64,000 bases of DNA, from positions 18,105-82,104 of the forward strand of contig NZ_RMBX01000018.1 of NCBI RefSeq assembly GCF_003807585.1. Direction: 5' to 3'. Position numbers and translations under genes: made by a program. The stretch's first letter is position 1, and the number at the start of each line of letters is the position of its first letter. The DNA comes from Chitinophaga barathri (GTDB lineage Bacteria; Bacteroidota; Bacteroidia; Chitinophagales; Chitinophagaceae). Below the pieces are notes generated by a model, which did no database searches, was not told where the DNA came from, and saw only the letters and a program-made list of their open reading frames with translations. Shown piece by piece: positions 46,147-56,400 of the stretch.

Positions 46147-47926
46147 AATATTCACGCTTCTGCTGCTGCTCTCCGTATTTACGGCGGGCGCGCAGCAGCG
46201 GGTTACCATCAGCCCGGCCATGCCTGAGCGGGGCCAGACGGTAACCGTTACGTTCGATCCTTCCGTGCCGGGCTCTCCCATTCCCGCGGATGCAGCTGCG
46301 GTGACTTTGAATTTCACTTATTCCAATTTTTATGACCTGCCCTGGAAAATAAAAATGGATAAAAAAGAAGGCAAATGGGTTACTTCATTTAAACTGGCGA
46401 AATTCGCGGCCTTTGCCACTTTCACGCTCATCAGCGGCGATGCGGCGGACAAACCGGCGGCGGGCAAACATTATGAAGTGGCTGTGTATGAAAACGGCAA
46501 ACCCGTGGAGAACGGTAACCTGTACAAAGGGTACAGCCTGAGCGCACAGCTTGGCAAAAGCCCTGATCTGGCTGCTTCGCAGGCCGCGCAATATGAAAAG
46601 GAACTGGCCCTTTACCCGTCCAATTACGAAGCACAGGTACGCCTGCTGCAATACAAAATGAGCATCAGCGAAGGGAAGGACAAAGAAAAATACTATGCCC
46701 AGGCCCATAAAGTGATCGCGGAACGTTTTAATACAGCGCCGACCGTAATGGGCAACCTGAACAAAGTGACGATGGCCTACCTGATCCTCGGCGAAAGAAG
46801 CCGTGTGGATTCCATTTACAAAGTGGTACGGGAGCGTTACCCAAACAGCGAGACCGGCCGCAGCCTGCGCTCGGATGCTATTTCGAAAGAACCGGACACC
46901 TCGCGCCGCATTGCGCTTTACGAGGCCATGCTGAAAGCCGAAACACCGGCTAATAACAGCGAGTTCTCGCCGGTGCACGAACACCTGTTTGACCTGTACG
47001 CCGCGCGGAAAAACGAAGCGAAAGTGTGGTACCATGCCGGGAAGATCTCGCTGGACACTACGAACCCATACCTGCCCAATACTTACAAAAGCATGGCGCA
47101 GACCCTGCTGGATTACAACGTAGCGCCCGATCTCGCCCGTAGTTATGCCGAAAAGGCATTGTCGATGGCGGACAGGTTTCCGGCGGGCATCATCCGTCAT
47201 TTCCCGGAAACCGGCCATATCTACCCCGCTGTAGATGACAGCACGCGCCGTGCCGTAACCGCCAAAGCCAGGGCCAATATGCTGTCCATCCTCGGGCTGC
47301 TGGATATGAAAGCCGGAAAAAATGCGGACGCTGCTGTCAGAATGAAAGAAGCACTGCAAACTTACAAAGACAGGGAAACCCTGGACAATGTTGCTGCTTT
47401 TTACCAGATGGCCGATATGAAGGACGAACTAGCCTCATTAAACGCATTGCGTGAAAAAGACCTGGCTGCCAGGATCGCCGCGCAAAGAGTTAACCGCCCG
47501 GCTCCGTCCCTGGCTGCTTTTGTGGATATGAAAGGCAATCCGCTTAAAACGGAAGACCTGAAAAACAAAGTAATCCTGATCGATTTCTGGGCTACCTGGT
47601 GTATTCCCTGCATGCAGGAAATGCTGTATATCCAGCGGTTGTACGACCAGTACAAAAACAACCCGGACGTAGTATTCATGATCGTGAACAGTGGTGCCCG
47701 TAATACACTGAAGGACGCGCAGGGCTGGAGCGGAAATAAAAAATATGCCTTCCCCGTGTATTACAACACCGATCCGGAAGTAGGGGAGAAGTTCAAATTT
47801 ACCATCATCCCCGCTACCTATATTATCGATAGAAAAGGGAATATCCAGTTCGGCAACATCGGGTTTGAAGGACCGGAAGTGGAAACCAAACTCCGGTTGC
47901 AACTGGAGCAGGTTTTAAAGAATTAA
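46130..47926 (+). CDS. TlpA-like thioredoxin-fold protein with large N-terminal extension
   Basis: 598-residue exported protein. Signal peptide 1-21; an Ig-like segment to about 130; helical TPR-like repeats about 145-430; C-terminal TlpA/AhpC-type thioredoxin domain about 450-598 with the redox pair Cys491-x-x-Cys494 in WATWCIPC and the cis-proline loop TIIPATY. Probably a periplasmic or envelope thiol-disulfide reductase. Its 17-bp overlap with SusD makes it part of the transport operon, a pairing seen in other Bacteroidota SusCD loci; the client is unknown. Confidence 0.88.
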   Translation: MKAINKIFTLLLLLSVFTAGAQQRVTISPAMPERGQTVTVTFDPSVPGSPIPADAAAVTLNFTYSNFYDLPWKIKMDKKEGKWVTSFKLAKFAAFATFTLISGDAADKPAAGKHYEVAVYENGKPVENGNLYKGYSLSAQLGKSPDLAASQAAQYEKELALYPSNYEAQVRLLQYKMSISEGKDKEKYYAQAHKVIAERFNTAPTVMGNLNKVTMAYLILGERSRVDSIYKVVRERYPNSETGRSLRSDAISKEPDTSRRIALYEAMLKAETPANNSEFSPVHEHLFDLYAARKNEAKVWYHAGKISLDTTNPYLPNTYKSMAQTLLDYNVAPDLARSYAEKALSMADRFPAGIIRHFPETGHIYPAVDDSTRRAVTAKARANMLSILGLLDMKAGKNADAAVRMKEALQTYKDRETLDNVAAFYQMADMKDELASLNALREKDLAARIAAQRVNRPAPSLAAFVDMKGNPLKTEDLKNKVILIDFWATWCIPCMQEMLYIQRLYDQYKNNPDVVFMIVNSGARNTLKDAQGWSGNKKYAFPVYYNTDPEVGEKFKFTIIPATYIIDRKGNIQFGNIGFEGPEVETKLRLQLEQVLKN

Positions 47927-47944
47927 CGGATACCATTTTGCAGA

Positions 47945-47977
47945 AAAGCCCCAACCGGGAAGGTTGGGGCTTTTTTT
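47945..47977 (+). terminator. Intrinsic terminator of the SusCD-TlpA operon
   Basis: AAAGCCCCAACC / GGTTGGGGCTTT perfect stem with a GGGAA loop, followed by seven T, just before the dispersed 245-bp repeat. Confidence 0.9.
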
Positions 47978-48222
47978 ATTGGTCCCAGCCGTTAGTTAAA
48001 ACTATGCACTTTAGTGCAAGGGCTTTAGTAATGCGAGAAAATCTGCCACAGAACTGGCCTTGTCTGTGGCGTCGTTGTGAAAAGGTCGTCATTGCGAGGA
48101 GCCGCGGGGGATCTGTGCAGGAGCCGCGACGAAGCAATCTCCAGATATCGGCGTACATCCATTCGATGCAGGAGATTGCTTCGTCGCCCCACCCACTTTA
48201 GCCCTGCTGCTCCTCGCAATGA
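47978..48222 (+). repeat. Dispersed 245-bp intergenic element, copy 1
   Basis: From ATTGGTCC to the TCGCAATGA end, about 85% identical by eye and equal in length to 63651-63895. It contains nested inverted repeats: outer TCATTGCGAGGAGC (48089-48102) with GCTCCTCGCAATGA (48209-48222), inner CGACGAAGCAATCTCC (48127-48142) with GGAGATTGCTTCGTCG (48171-48186). Non-coding; looks like a MITE- or REP-type palindromic element. No transposase is present. Confidence 0.8.
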
Positions 48223-48244
48223 CTGGCTTTGCGCCGGCATTTTT

Positions 48245-50653
48245 TTATTCGGTTTTTAAACTCTTTACCGGATCGGCAATAGCGGCCCTGAAGGTTTGCA
48301 GTACGATCAGCAGCATGGACACGATGCCGAGGATCAGTATCGTCAGCACAAACGGATGCGCCGTGATATCTATCCGGTAGTTGTAGTTTCCCAGCCATTT
48401 TTGCATGATCAGGAACGCAACCGGGATCGCAGCTACGCTGCCGATAATGATCATGCCCAGGAAATCTTTTACAAACAGCGCGGCAATCCCGCCTGCTGAA
48501 GCGCCCAGCACTTTCCGTATCCCTATTTCTTTTGTGCGTTTGTGCACGCTTAAAGATACCAGCCCGAGAATGCCCAGCAGCACAATGACCAGTGAAAGGC
48601 CCGTGGCAAGATAAGTGCCGTTTTTCAGCTGCATTTCCACGGAATAGAGCGTCTTCAGCCTGTCATCAATAAATGTATATTCAAATGGTGCGCCGGGCAT
48701 CAGCTGCGCCCATTTTGCGCGTACGGCTTCAATTCTGGCGGAAGGAGAGCCTGGTTTCAGTTTAAATGACATGTAACGGTACATATTCACGCGGTCGGTG
48801 GAATGGATCATCAGCGGCTCGATCTTTTCACGCATGGTCTTGAAATGGAAATCCTTGATCACACCGGCTACACGATAGACGTTCTGATCGCCATCCGCAC
48901 CGCGGAACGTTTGGTTCAGGGCATCCTGCGGCGTCCAGCCCATGGACCTGGCAAATGTTTCATTGATCACCACTTTGAATGGATCGGACAGTTTGGTGTC
49001 TTTCGTGAAATAGTCTCCCGCGATCACATGCAGGTTGTATAAGGAACCATATTTGATATCGGTGTAAATGTTCATGGAGGAGATGGCCGAAGCGGAATCC
49101 GCGCCGGTTTTAAATACGGGCCGTGTGCCGGAATAGTTTGCGTCCGGGATCTCGTAGGAGAGGCTTGCGTTTTGCACGTCGGGCAGGGTGGCGAACTGGT
49201 CGCGGTTACCATACATTTTCTGAAGGCCTTCGGGCGTCCAGTTGCGGGGAAGTTGCGCGGCGATCACGAATTCACGGTCGTACCCAAGATCTTTTTTAAA
49301 CAAAAAGCCGATCTGCTGGCTGATGATGATCGCGCCGATCAGCACCACTGCGGCGGTAAAAAACTGGAAAGTAATCAGCGCCTTCCGCATCCAGATGTTT
49401 TCTTTTACCGTACCGGGCTTGCCCTTCAGCGAATCCACAGATTGAAGGGAAGACAACATGAACGCCGGATAAATACCCGCCAGCAGCCCGGTGAATAAAA
49501 TAAAAAGTATAGGGTAAATAATAAAATGAACCGGGAAATCGAACAGGCCGGGGATGCTGGTGCCCAGCACGGCGGAAAAATAATCGCGCCCCGCCAGGTA
49601 TAGCAGGAAAGCGAAGATAGTAGCCACTGTTACGGTAATGGTGGATTCCGTGAGGAACTGGAGCATCAGCTGTTTTTTCAGGCTGCCCAGCACTTTCCTT
49701 ACGCCTATTTCCTTCATGCGGGAAGAGGATTTGCTGATGGAAAGGTTCACGAAATTGATAATAGCCATAAAAAGAATAAAAATGGCCACGGCCGAGAGGG
49801 CGACCAGCATTTTCCGCACGATACCGTTATTCGCATCCAGGTGGTAGATGTTCAGCGGAACCAGCACAGGCGTCAGATTGGCGGAAATGTTCGCCGGGGC
49901 GTTCTGCTGCAATAGTTTTTTCATGGGCTCCGCCAGCATGGCGGGCGTTACGCCGGGTTGCAGCTCCACGTTTGCGATGATGTATTTGTTGGACCAATCG
50001 TCCAGGCTGCGGTCGAAGTAAGACATGTTGCCGGCGGATATATAGAACTCGTCGGGATATTTTGCATCAAAGCGCGTTATGGAGTTGTCCGGCGGATTCT
50101 TCATCACGCCGGTAATGGTAAAGGGCTGCCGGGCGCCGGAAAAGTTTTCGATGGTGAGGGTTTGGCCCAGCACGTCTGTTTTACCAAAGAATTTCCTCGC
50201 TTTGTTTTCAGTAAGCACTAAGGAGTAAGGACCTTCCATCGCGGTTTTCGGGTCACCCTGTAACAGCTCGAAACCATACATGGTCAGCAGGGTGCTGTCT
50301 CCCAGCTGAAGCCCTTCCCTGAAAGCCTTGTCGCCTTTGGAAACGTTGGTAGTCACGCCGTCCCAGCGGTAGAAGTTGCTCACCAGGTGCGGGTATTCTT
50401 CTTTCATGGCCCGCGCCAGCATGCCGACGGTGATCATTTCGCTACCCTGGCTGCTTTCCTTCCAGCGGCTCTGGATGATATACTGGCGGTCCGCATTTTT
50501 AAGCTGTTTGTTCACATTCAATTCCTTCCAGGCAAAAGCCGCCACCAGCAAGCTGAAACCTATGCCGGCGGAAAGGCCTAATACATTCACGACAGCGTAG
50601 AACCGGTTCTTACGGAAATTGCGCCAGGCTATTTTAACGTAGTTTGAAAACAT
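48245..50653 (-). CDS. FtsX/MacB-type ABC transporter permease
   Basis: 802-residue inner-membrane protein with the duplicated MacB layout: first helix near 20-40, a periplasmic core (about 45-275), three helices ending with the FtsX motif RMKEIGVRKVLGSLKKQLMLQFL (about 315-340), a second unit with periplasmic core (about 440-670), and a final FtsX block (KRTKEIGIRKVLGASAGGI). It would need an ATP-binding partner encoded elsewhere. Homologues pump lipoproteins, peptides or toxins or transmit mechanical signals; substrate unknown. Tandem TGTCCG dyads lie 85-121 bp upstream. Confidence 0.9.
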   Translation of the reverse strand: MFSNYVKIAWRNFRKNRFYAVVNVLGLSAGIGFSLLVAAFAWKELNVNKQLKNADRQYIIQSRWKESSQGSEMITVGMLARAMKEEYPHLVSNFYRWDGVTTNVSKGDKAFREGLQLGDSTLLTMYGFELLQGDPKTAMEGPYSLVLTENKARKFFGKTDVLGQTLTIENFSGARQPFTITGVMKNPPDNSITRFDAKYPDEFYISAGNMSYFDRSLDDWSNKYIIANVELQPGVTPAMLAEPMKKLLQQNAPANISANLTPVLVPLNIYHLDANNGIVRKMLVALSAVAIFILFMAIINFVNLSISKSSSRMKEIGVRKVLGSLKKQLMLQFLTESTITVTVATIFAFLLYLAGRDYFSAVLGTSIPGLFDFPVHFIIYPILFILFTGLLAGIYPAFMLSSLQSVDSLKGKPGTVKENIWMRKALITFQFFTAAVVLIGAIIISQQIGFLFKKDLGYDREFVIAAQLPRNWTPEGLQKMYGNRDQFATLPDVQNASLSYEIPDANYSGTRPVFKTGADSASAISSMNIYTDIKYGSLYNLHVIAGDYFTKDTKLSDPFKVVINETFARSMGWTPQDALNQTFRGADGDQNVYRVAGVIKDFHFKTMREKIEPLMIHSTDRVNMYRYMSFKLKPGSPSARIEAVRAKWAQLMPGAPFEYTFIDDRLKTLYSVEMQLKNGTYLATGLSLVIVLLGILGLVSLSVHKRTKEIGIRKVLGASAGGIAALFVKDFLGMIIIGSVAAIPVAFLIMQKWLGNYNYRIDITAHPFVLTILILGIVSMLLIVLQTFRAAIADPVKSLKTE

Positions 50654-50737
50654 AGTACGGAATTGAATTGCTCCAAATCCACGAAATTGGTGCCGGGATA
50701 TATGTTGTTGAAAATCAATAAGATTTAACTTTAAACC

Positions 50738-50774
50738 TGTCCGTTCCCGGTCGCTGATTGTCCGCTAACGGACA
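50738..50774. promoter_or_regulatory. Tandem TGTCCG-N4-CGGACA dyads
   Basis: Perfect dyad TGTCCG-CTAA-CGGACA at 50759-50774 and a degenerate copy TGTCCG-TTCC-CGGTCG at 50738-50753, exactly 21 bp apart. They lie between the permease (ATG complement at 50653) and the methyltransferase (50792). On the permease side a weak sigma-54-like CGGCAC-N5-TCGT is visible near 50685-50699, so these may be enhancer-type activator sites. Confidence 0.5.
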
Positions 50775-50791
50775 CTTCGTACATTCGGTCA

Positions 50792-51457
50792 GTGAAGTAC
50801 ATCATCCATTTCCTGTATGTTGCCTGGTATTGGGATATGGCCCTTGCCTTTTTTATCGTGAAGCGGGAGATAGCCGGTGAGCGGAAATATCGTATCAATA
50901 CCACCGGGACCGATAACCTGAAAGGGATCATGCCCGCGGAGGAGCGCGTGCATGCGACCATGTACGAACCCGTGAATTATTTTACGGCGGAATGGCTGAT
51001 GGATCGTGTGACGGAGGAAGAAAAGAAAACAGGGTTCCTGGATGTGGGTTGCGGCAAAGGAAGGGTATTGGCCATTGCTTCGGCATATGGGTTTGCCTCG
51101 GTGACGGGGATTGAAATATCCCCCAGGCTGATAAAAGCTATTCCACCGGACCGTTGTACAATCCATTGCATAGATGCGCGGCATTACGATATCCCTGATC
51201 ACATCGGCGTCATTTTCCTGTTCAACCCATTTGATGAGATCGTGATGAAAGCCTTTATCGGGAAGGTGATGGAAAGCCTGCGGAGGAACAGCCGCCCGAT
51301 GAAAGTGCTGTATGCCAATCCCCGTTGCCGGCAGCTCTGGCTGGATGCGGGTTTTGAAGAAACGGAGGCGGTTGTGAAAATGACATTCCTGCAAGGTTGC
51401 GTGCTGGAAAAAAAGGGTGACCCGGAAGAAAAGATACAAGGTTCCACTTCCCGATGA
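50792..51457 (+). CDS. Class I SAM-dependent methyltransferase
   Basis: 221 residues from a GTG start. The S-adenosylmethionine motif DVGCGKG (residues 84-90) and the following acidic strand end GIEISPR define a class I Rossmann methyltransferase; FLFNPFDE is the likely motif IV. The N-terminus (FLYVAWYWDMALAFFIVKREIAGERKYRINT) looks family-specific, which favours the GTG over the ATG at 50837. Substrate unknown. Divergent from the permease, sharing 138 bp of upstream DNA. Confidence 0.83.
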   Translation: MKYIIHFLYVAWYWDMALAFFIVKREIAGERKYRINTTGTDNLKGIMPAEERVHATMYEPVNYFTAEWLMDRVTEEEKKTGFLDVGCGKGRVLAIASAYGFASVTGIEISPRLIKAIPPDRCTIHCIDARHYDIPDHIGVIFLFNPFDEIVMKAFIGKVMESLRRNSRPMKVLYANPRCRQLWLDAGFEETEAVVKMTFLQGCVLEKKGDPEEKIQGSTSR

Positions 51458-51560
51458 ACGGGATAAATTATGGATACGGGAAAAGATGCCGGGGTCGGAA
51501 TGCAGAAATATAAATTAGGAAATACTTCGGGGAATCTCTAACTTGGTATTGAACAATGAA

Positions 51561-52154
51561 ATGCCGCAACGGCCTAATACTTCAAATTGCTTGCCTCCGG
51601 GGGAACACAATATTATCTGGGAAAGGTTTAAGAACGGGGATCTGCATGCCCTGGAGGAGATATATCGCACCCATGTGAAATCCATGATCCGGTATGGCCG
51701 CAAGATCACCCACAATCTTGATCTTATACAGGACAGCATACAGGACCTGTTCATCGAGCTCTGGAAAAACAGGCAGAATCTCTCAGACACCACTCACCCT
51801 CAATATTACCTCTTCCGCGCCCTGCGCAATAAATTGGCCAAAGCCCATTCCCGCCAGTCTTTCGTGAGCGAATCCGAACTGCGCCTCGCTTCGGACAGCC
51901 TGCAGGTGGAATACGTGGAGCTGGAAATAATGGCCCGGGAAGTGGAAGCCCAGACCCGCAATACCCTCAAACACCTGCTGGAACAGCTACCCCTCCGCCA
52001 GCAGGAAGTGATCCACCTCCGTTTTTACCACAATTTCCCCTACGAACAGATCGCGGAGCTGATGGGCATGAACTACCAGTCTGTGCTGAACCTCATGCAG
52101 CGCGCCCTGAAAGCCCTCCGCAAAGCCTACGCCGCCCGCCCGGACCGGTTTTAA
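51561..52154 (+). CDS. ECF RNA polymerase sigma factor (FecI-like)
   Basis: 197 residues from the ATG at 51561; an in-frame TTG lies six codons upstream. Region 2 (IQDLFIELWKNRQNL, about 58-75) and region 4 (LPLRQQEVIHLRFYHNFPYEQIAELMGMNYQSVLNLMQRALKALR, about 141-187) are clear. First gene of the third sigma-FecR-SusC-SusD set. Confidence 0.92.
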   Translation: MPQRPNTSNCLPPGEHNIIWERFKNGDLHALEEIYRTHVKSMIRYGRKITHNLDLIQDSIQDLFIELWKNRQNLSDTTHPQYYLFRALRNKLAKAHSRQSFVSESELRLASDSLQVEYVELEIMAREVEAQTRNTLKHLLEQLPLRQQEVIHLRFYHNFPYEQIAELMGMNYQSVLNLMQRALKALRKAYAARPDRF

Positions 52155-52225
52155 AAATTATTTTAAAAAATATTGCCCCGAAGTGAGTATAAAAGGATGG
52201 AATTCTCCATTACCTTATAGACGCT

Positions 52226-53281
52226 ATGCATCAACACGAAGCGACCATACACACTTTACTGCTGGACAACCGGTTCATTGACTGGGTGGTGAACCCCCAG
52301 AGCCCGTATGCCGAATACTGGCTGCAATGGATCGCGGCGGACAGCAACAATGCCGCCCTGGCGGAAGAAGCGAAGCGTTTTATCCTGGAAATGCGGCTGG
52401 CCGAGCAGGAAGCAGCCGACGATGTGCCGGATGACAGGCTGGAGGATATGTTGCTGAACATACAAACCGGCATCGCGCCGGAACGCAGGTCCCGCAAAAA
52501 ATGGTACTGGATGGCGGCCGCCCTGGTAGCCGGTGCAGTAGCGATAGCCTCGTTGTTTTCTTTCCCCGAGCTCCGCTCCGGTGAAGAAAACAGCAAAAAG
52601 CAGGTGGAAGCGGCGGATGTGGTACGGTATAATGGAAATAAAGAAGATGAGCTGCTGTTCCTCCCGGACGGTTCCAAAGTGATCCTGTCCAAAGGCGCGC
52701 GTATATCCTATAATCTGTTAATGAACGGCAACAAAAGAGAGATCACCCTTTCCGGGGATGCATTTTTTGACGTGGCCCCCAACCCGCAGAAACCATTTTA
52801 TATCTATACGCAACACGTGGTGGTAAAGGTACTGGGCACCAGTTTCAGGGTGCACGCCTCCGGTGGTGTGGAATCGGTGGCCGTGAGCACGGGAAAAGTA
52901 TCTGTATACCTGAAAGGGCAGGACCTGGAGCAATCCGCCGCCCGGATCGTATTGCCCAAACAGGTGGTATCCCTCACGGAAGATCACCTGGCGCTTACCA
53001 CGAACGAATGGAGCGGCCAATACCCGGCAGCTGCCAGACTGCAAAAGATCACAAGCTACGAATTTGAAGAAGCGCCCCTGTCCGACGTACTGAAAACCCT
53101 CGAAAAGATGTACGCAATTCCCGTGAAGTATAATTCCGAAACGTTTAAAAACTGTTATATAACAATATCACTCGGTGATGAGAGCCTGGAAGAAATTTTA
53201 AAAGTAATCACCAGAACGGTCGATGCATCGTATAGCATGAGCAGCTATGGCATAACGATAGAAGGCAAAGGATGCAAATAA
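52226..53281 (+). CDS. FecR-type anti-sigma factor
   Basis: 351-residue protein: cytoplasmic part 1-88, membrane helix WYWMAAALVAGAVAIASLFSF (about 92-112), periplasmic FecR domain with GDAFFDV and KVLGTSFRVHAS, and C-terminal DUF4974 (about 280-351, EEAPLSDVLKTLEKMYAIPVKYN). Lies 71 bp after its sigma gene. Confidence 0.91.
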   Translation: MHQHEATIHTLLLDNRFIDWVVNPQSPYAEYWLQWIAADSNNAALAEEAKRFILEMRLAEQEAADDVPDDRLEDMLLNIQTGIAPERRSRKKWYWMAAALVAGAVAIASLFSFPELRSGEENSKKQVEAADVVRYNGNKEDELLFLPDGSKVILSKGARISYNLLMNGNKREITLSGDAFFDVAPNPQKPFYIYTQHVVVKVLGTSFRVHASGGVESVAVSTGKVSVYLKGQDLEQSAARIVLPKQVVSLTEDHLALTTNEWSGQYPAAARLQKITSYEFEEAPLSDVLKTLEKMYAIPVKYNSETFKNCYITISLGDESLEEILKVITRTVDASYSMSSYGITIEGKGCK

Positions 53282-53321
53282 GTCAACGGCATCAGCTAAA
53301 ATGAGTTTGAGTTAATCACGC

Positions 53322-53407
53322 ACTACCAAAATTGAGACAAAAAGCTGCATTCAGTTGCGGCATCGGGTTAGTAACAATCAGTCAAATTACATACTACCAA
53401 AATTGAG
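53322..53407 (+). repeat. Direct repeat ahead of the last SusC gene
   Basis: ACTACCAAAATTGAG at 53322-53336 and 53393-53407, 71 bp apart, within about 40 bp of looser similarity. A related ACCAAAATT-TAAG stands at 1-13, just before the first SusC gene. Possibly promoter or 5'-leader elements of SusC genes. Confidence 0.5.
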
Positions 53408-53482
53408 GAAAAGGCCGCAAAGACCGGCAGGGCATTCCTATGCCCGTATCAAGCTATGTTTTATCAACTAAATCGTACAGCA

Positions 53483-56400
53483 ATGAAGAAAATTTATTCC
53501 ACTTCGTTTTTTATGAAGGCCGCCCTGGTACATTATTTTCTTACACTTGCTATTTCCGTGGTGGCATCAGCCGCTCCTGCAAACGGACAAGGCATCTTAG
53601 ACAAGAAAATATCCCTCACCGTGGAAAATGAAACCTTCAGGACCGTCTTGGAGAAGATCAGCCGCAAGGCCGGCGTGAAATTTTCCTACACCCGCAACAC
53701 CCTTCCCGAAAAGGAAAAGGTGAGCCTTCAGGCCAAAGATGAAACGCTGGCGAATGTATTCACCCAGCTGTTTCAGCCATACGACATCCAGTTTGAGGCT
53801 ATCGGCAGCCAGGTGGTGCTCAAACGCAGCCGCCTGTTCACCCTGCTGAAAGGAGAACGCGATTTGGCCGCCGCAATTGAAACCACCCGGTTCAAAAAAG
53901 TAACGGGCATAGTAAGGGACGCCTCAGGCGATCCTGTTCCCGGCGTGACCGTTGTGATAAAAGGAACCCGCAAAGGTTCCAGTACAGACGCTAACGGGCG
54001 TTTTGAACTGGAAGCCAATGACAATGATGTGCTGGAACTTTCCGCCATCGGGTTTAAAACTATTTCCCTGCACATCACCGCGGAAACCGATTACGCCGTA
54101 ACGATGGAAACGGATGAAAAAGCACTGGGTGAAGTGGTGGTAACGGCCATGGGCGTTAAACGTTCTCCCCGTTCCCTCGGCTATGCCGTACAAAAAGTAA
54201 CCGGCGATGATATCAATATCGCGCAGGCGCCCACCATCGCGCAGGGCCTGATGGGAAAGGTGGCCGGCCTGAATATCAGCCAGGCTTCCGGCGGTGTGGA
54301 AGGCGGTTCTTCCCGCCTCGTGATCCGCGGTAATACATCGCTGACGGGAGACAACAGGGCGCTCATCATCGTAGATGGCGTGGCGATCAACAATGACCCC
54401 GTGAATAACAACGCGAACAACGGCGGTGGCGGTGCAGTAGGCACGCAGCAGGGCGCAGATGTGAGCGGTTACAACGACTGGGGTACCGGCCTCAACTTTA
54501 TCAACCCCGAAGACATCGAAGATGTGACCGTGCTGAAAGGCCCCGCAGCCGCGGCTTTGTACGGCGCGCGCGGTGCAAACGGCGTGATACTTGTGACCCG
54601 TAAAAAAGGAGAAAAACGTAAAGGCCTGGGAGTGGATTATTCTTTTTCCACGCGTAAAACACAGGTATATGAATTTCTTGATTTCCAGAACTCCTACGGC
54701 TCCGGCCTTGTAGGTTCCATGTGGACGGCGGACCAGCAGAAACAGTTTCCTGTGAATGTGGATGGCCAGCGTATGCAGATCGGCACTTACTCCGGTTCAT
54801 TTGCCGCCGGTGATTATAAAACCGGCGCATGGGGTTTTTTGCCTTATGCTAATCCCACGCAGGCCTGGAATATCTTTTCCTTCCCGAGCGGCCTGTCCTG
54901 GGGCCCACGTTTCGATAACCAGCCGGTACTCTGGTACGATGGCGTACAGCGCCCTTATTCCGCGCAGCCCAATAACTGGAAAGATTATTTCCCTGATGGT
55001 AATGTGAACCAGCATAACATTTCCGTATCCGGCGGCGGCGATTTCGGGACCATCCGTTTTTCTTACACTAGAGACGACAGCAAGGCGAACATCCAGAACA
55101 GTAATTACAAGAACAATACCTTCAATTTAGGTTCGAGTATAAAGATCAGTAAAATGTTGTCCGCCGACATAACAGCCAGTTATGTCAATTATACCAGACT
55201 GAATACCCCGCCCGTAGGAGCCGGCGCGTTTATGGCCGGTTTTTCCTACGCGGCTACGAGAGACTACCGGTCCGACGTGGAGCGCATGAACAACACCAGG
55301 GCGGACGGGTCGCAGCGTGACGTGACTGCCCGCGGCAACTTCCCCGCAAACGCGCCCCCGTACCCGTATTATTCTTACATGGCCAATTCTTACTGGAACA
55401 TCTATCAGAATAACACCACTTTCAACCGCAATCAGCTCATTGGCGGCCTGAAACTGACCGCTGATATCACGGACTGGCTTACCGCTACTGCACAGGCCAG
55501 CCTGGATAATTCTTCAGACGGTACGGAGATCAAAGAATACCCCAAGAACATCCAGGGCACAACGGGCGCCTACCGGGAAGCCCTGTCCCGCAACCTCAGC
55601 CGTAATATGAATGCAATGGTGCGGGTTTTTAAAGATAATCTCTGGGACAAGTCTTTCAACGCAAGCCTTACCGGCGGTGTGGAATCCTATTACCGTAATG
55701 ATTATACCGTGAGCAACAGCACGAAAGGGAATTTTATCAAACCCTTCATCTTCGCGCTGGACAATGGTGCCGAGGCGCCCGATCCGGCACGCGAGATACG
55801 TTTTACCAAAAAGATCAATTCCGCATTCGGCTTCCTGGATCTGTCCTATAAAAATTACCTGTTCCTGCAGGTGACCGGCCGCAACGACTGGTCATCCACC
55901 CTCGCGAAAACGAACAACTCCTATTTTTATCCATCCGCTAACCTGAGCTATGTATTTACCGATGGCATCAGCAGTATGCAGAACGCACTGCCCTGGCTGA
56001 GCTTTGGTAAACTGAGCCTGTCTTATGCCGAAACCGGCAGCGATACAGACCCATATTCCATCTTTAATGTGCTGAACACCGCGAATTTCAACGGACAGGC
56101 GGCACAAACCTATCCCGCACAACTGAAATTTCCCGGCATTGAACCGCAAAGGAGCCGCCAATACGAGATCGGCCTGAGCCTCGGTATGTTCAACAACCGC
56201 CTGAACATGGAGGTAACGGCTTACACAATGAAAACATTCAACCAGATACTCACGAACGCACTACCCCAGTCTTCCGGCTGGACCAGCATACAGCTGAACA
56301 GGGGCGAGCTGGGCAACAAAGGGATAGAGTTCATCATCAACGCCACCCCGGTGAGCACGAAGAACTTCAGCTGGAGCATCGCGCTGAACGGGGCGCATGC

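Noticed and set aside
47938..48201. Short open frames in the 245-bp repeats (containing CEKVVIARSRGG)
   Set aside because: The same peptide appears in both repeat copies only because the DNA is repeated; the region is a nested palindrome, so I treat it as non-coding.
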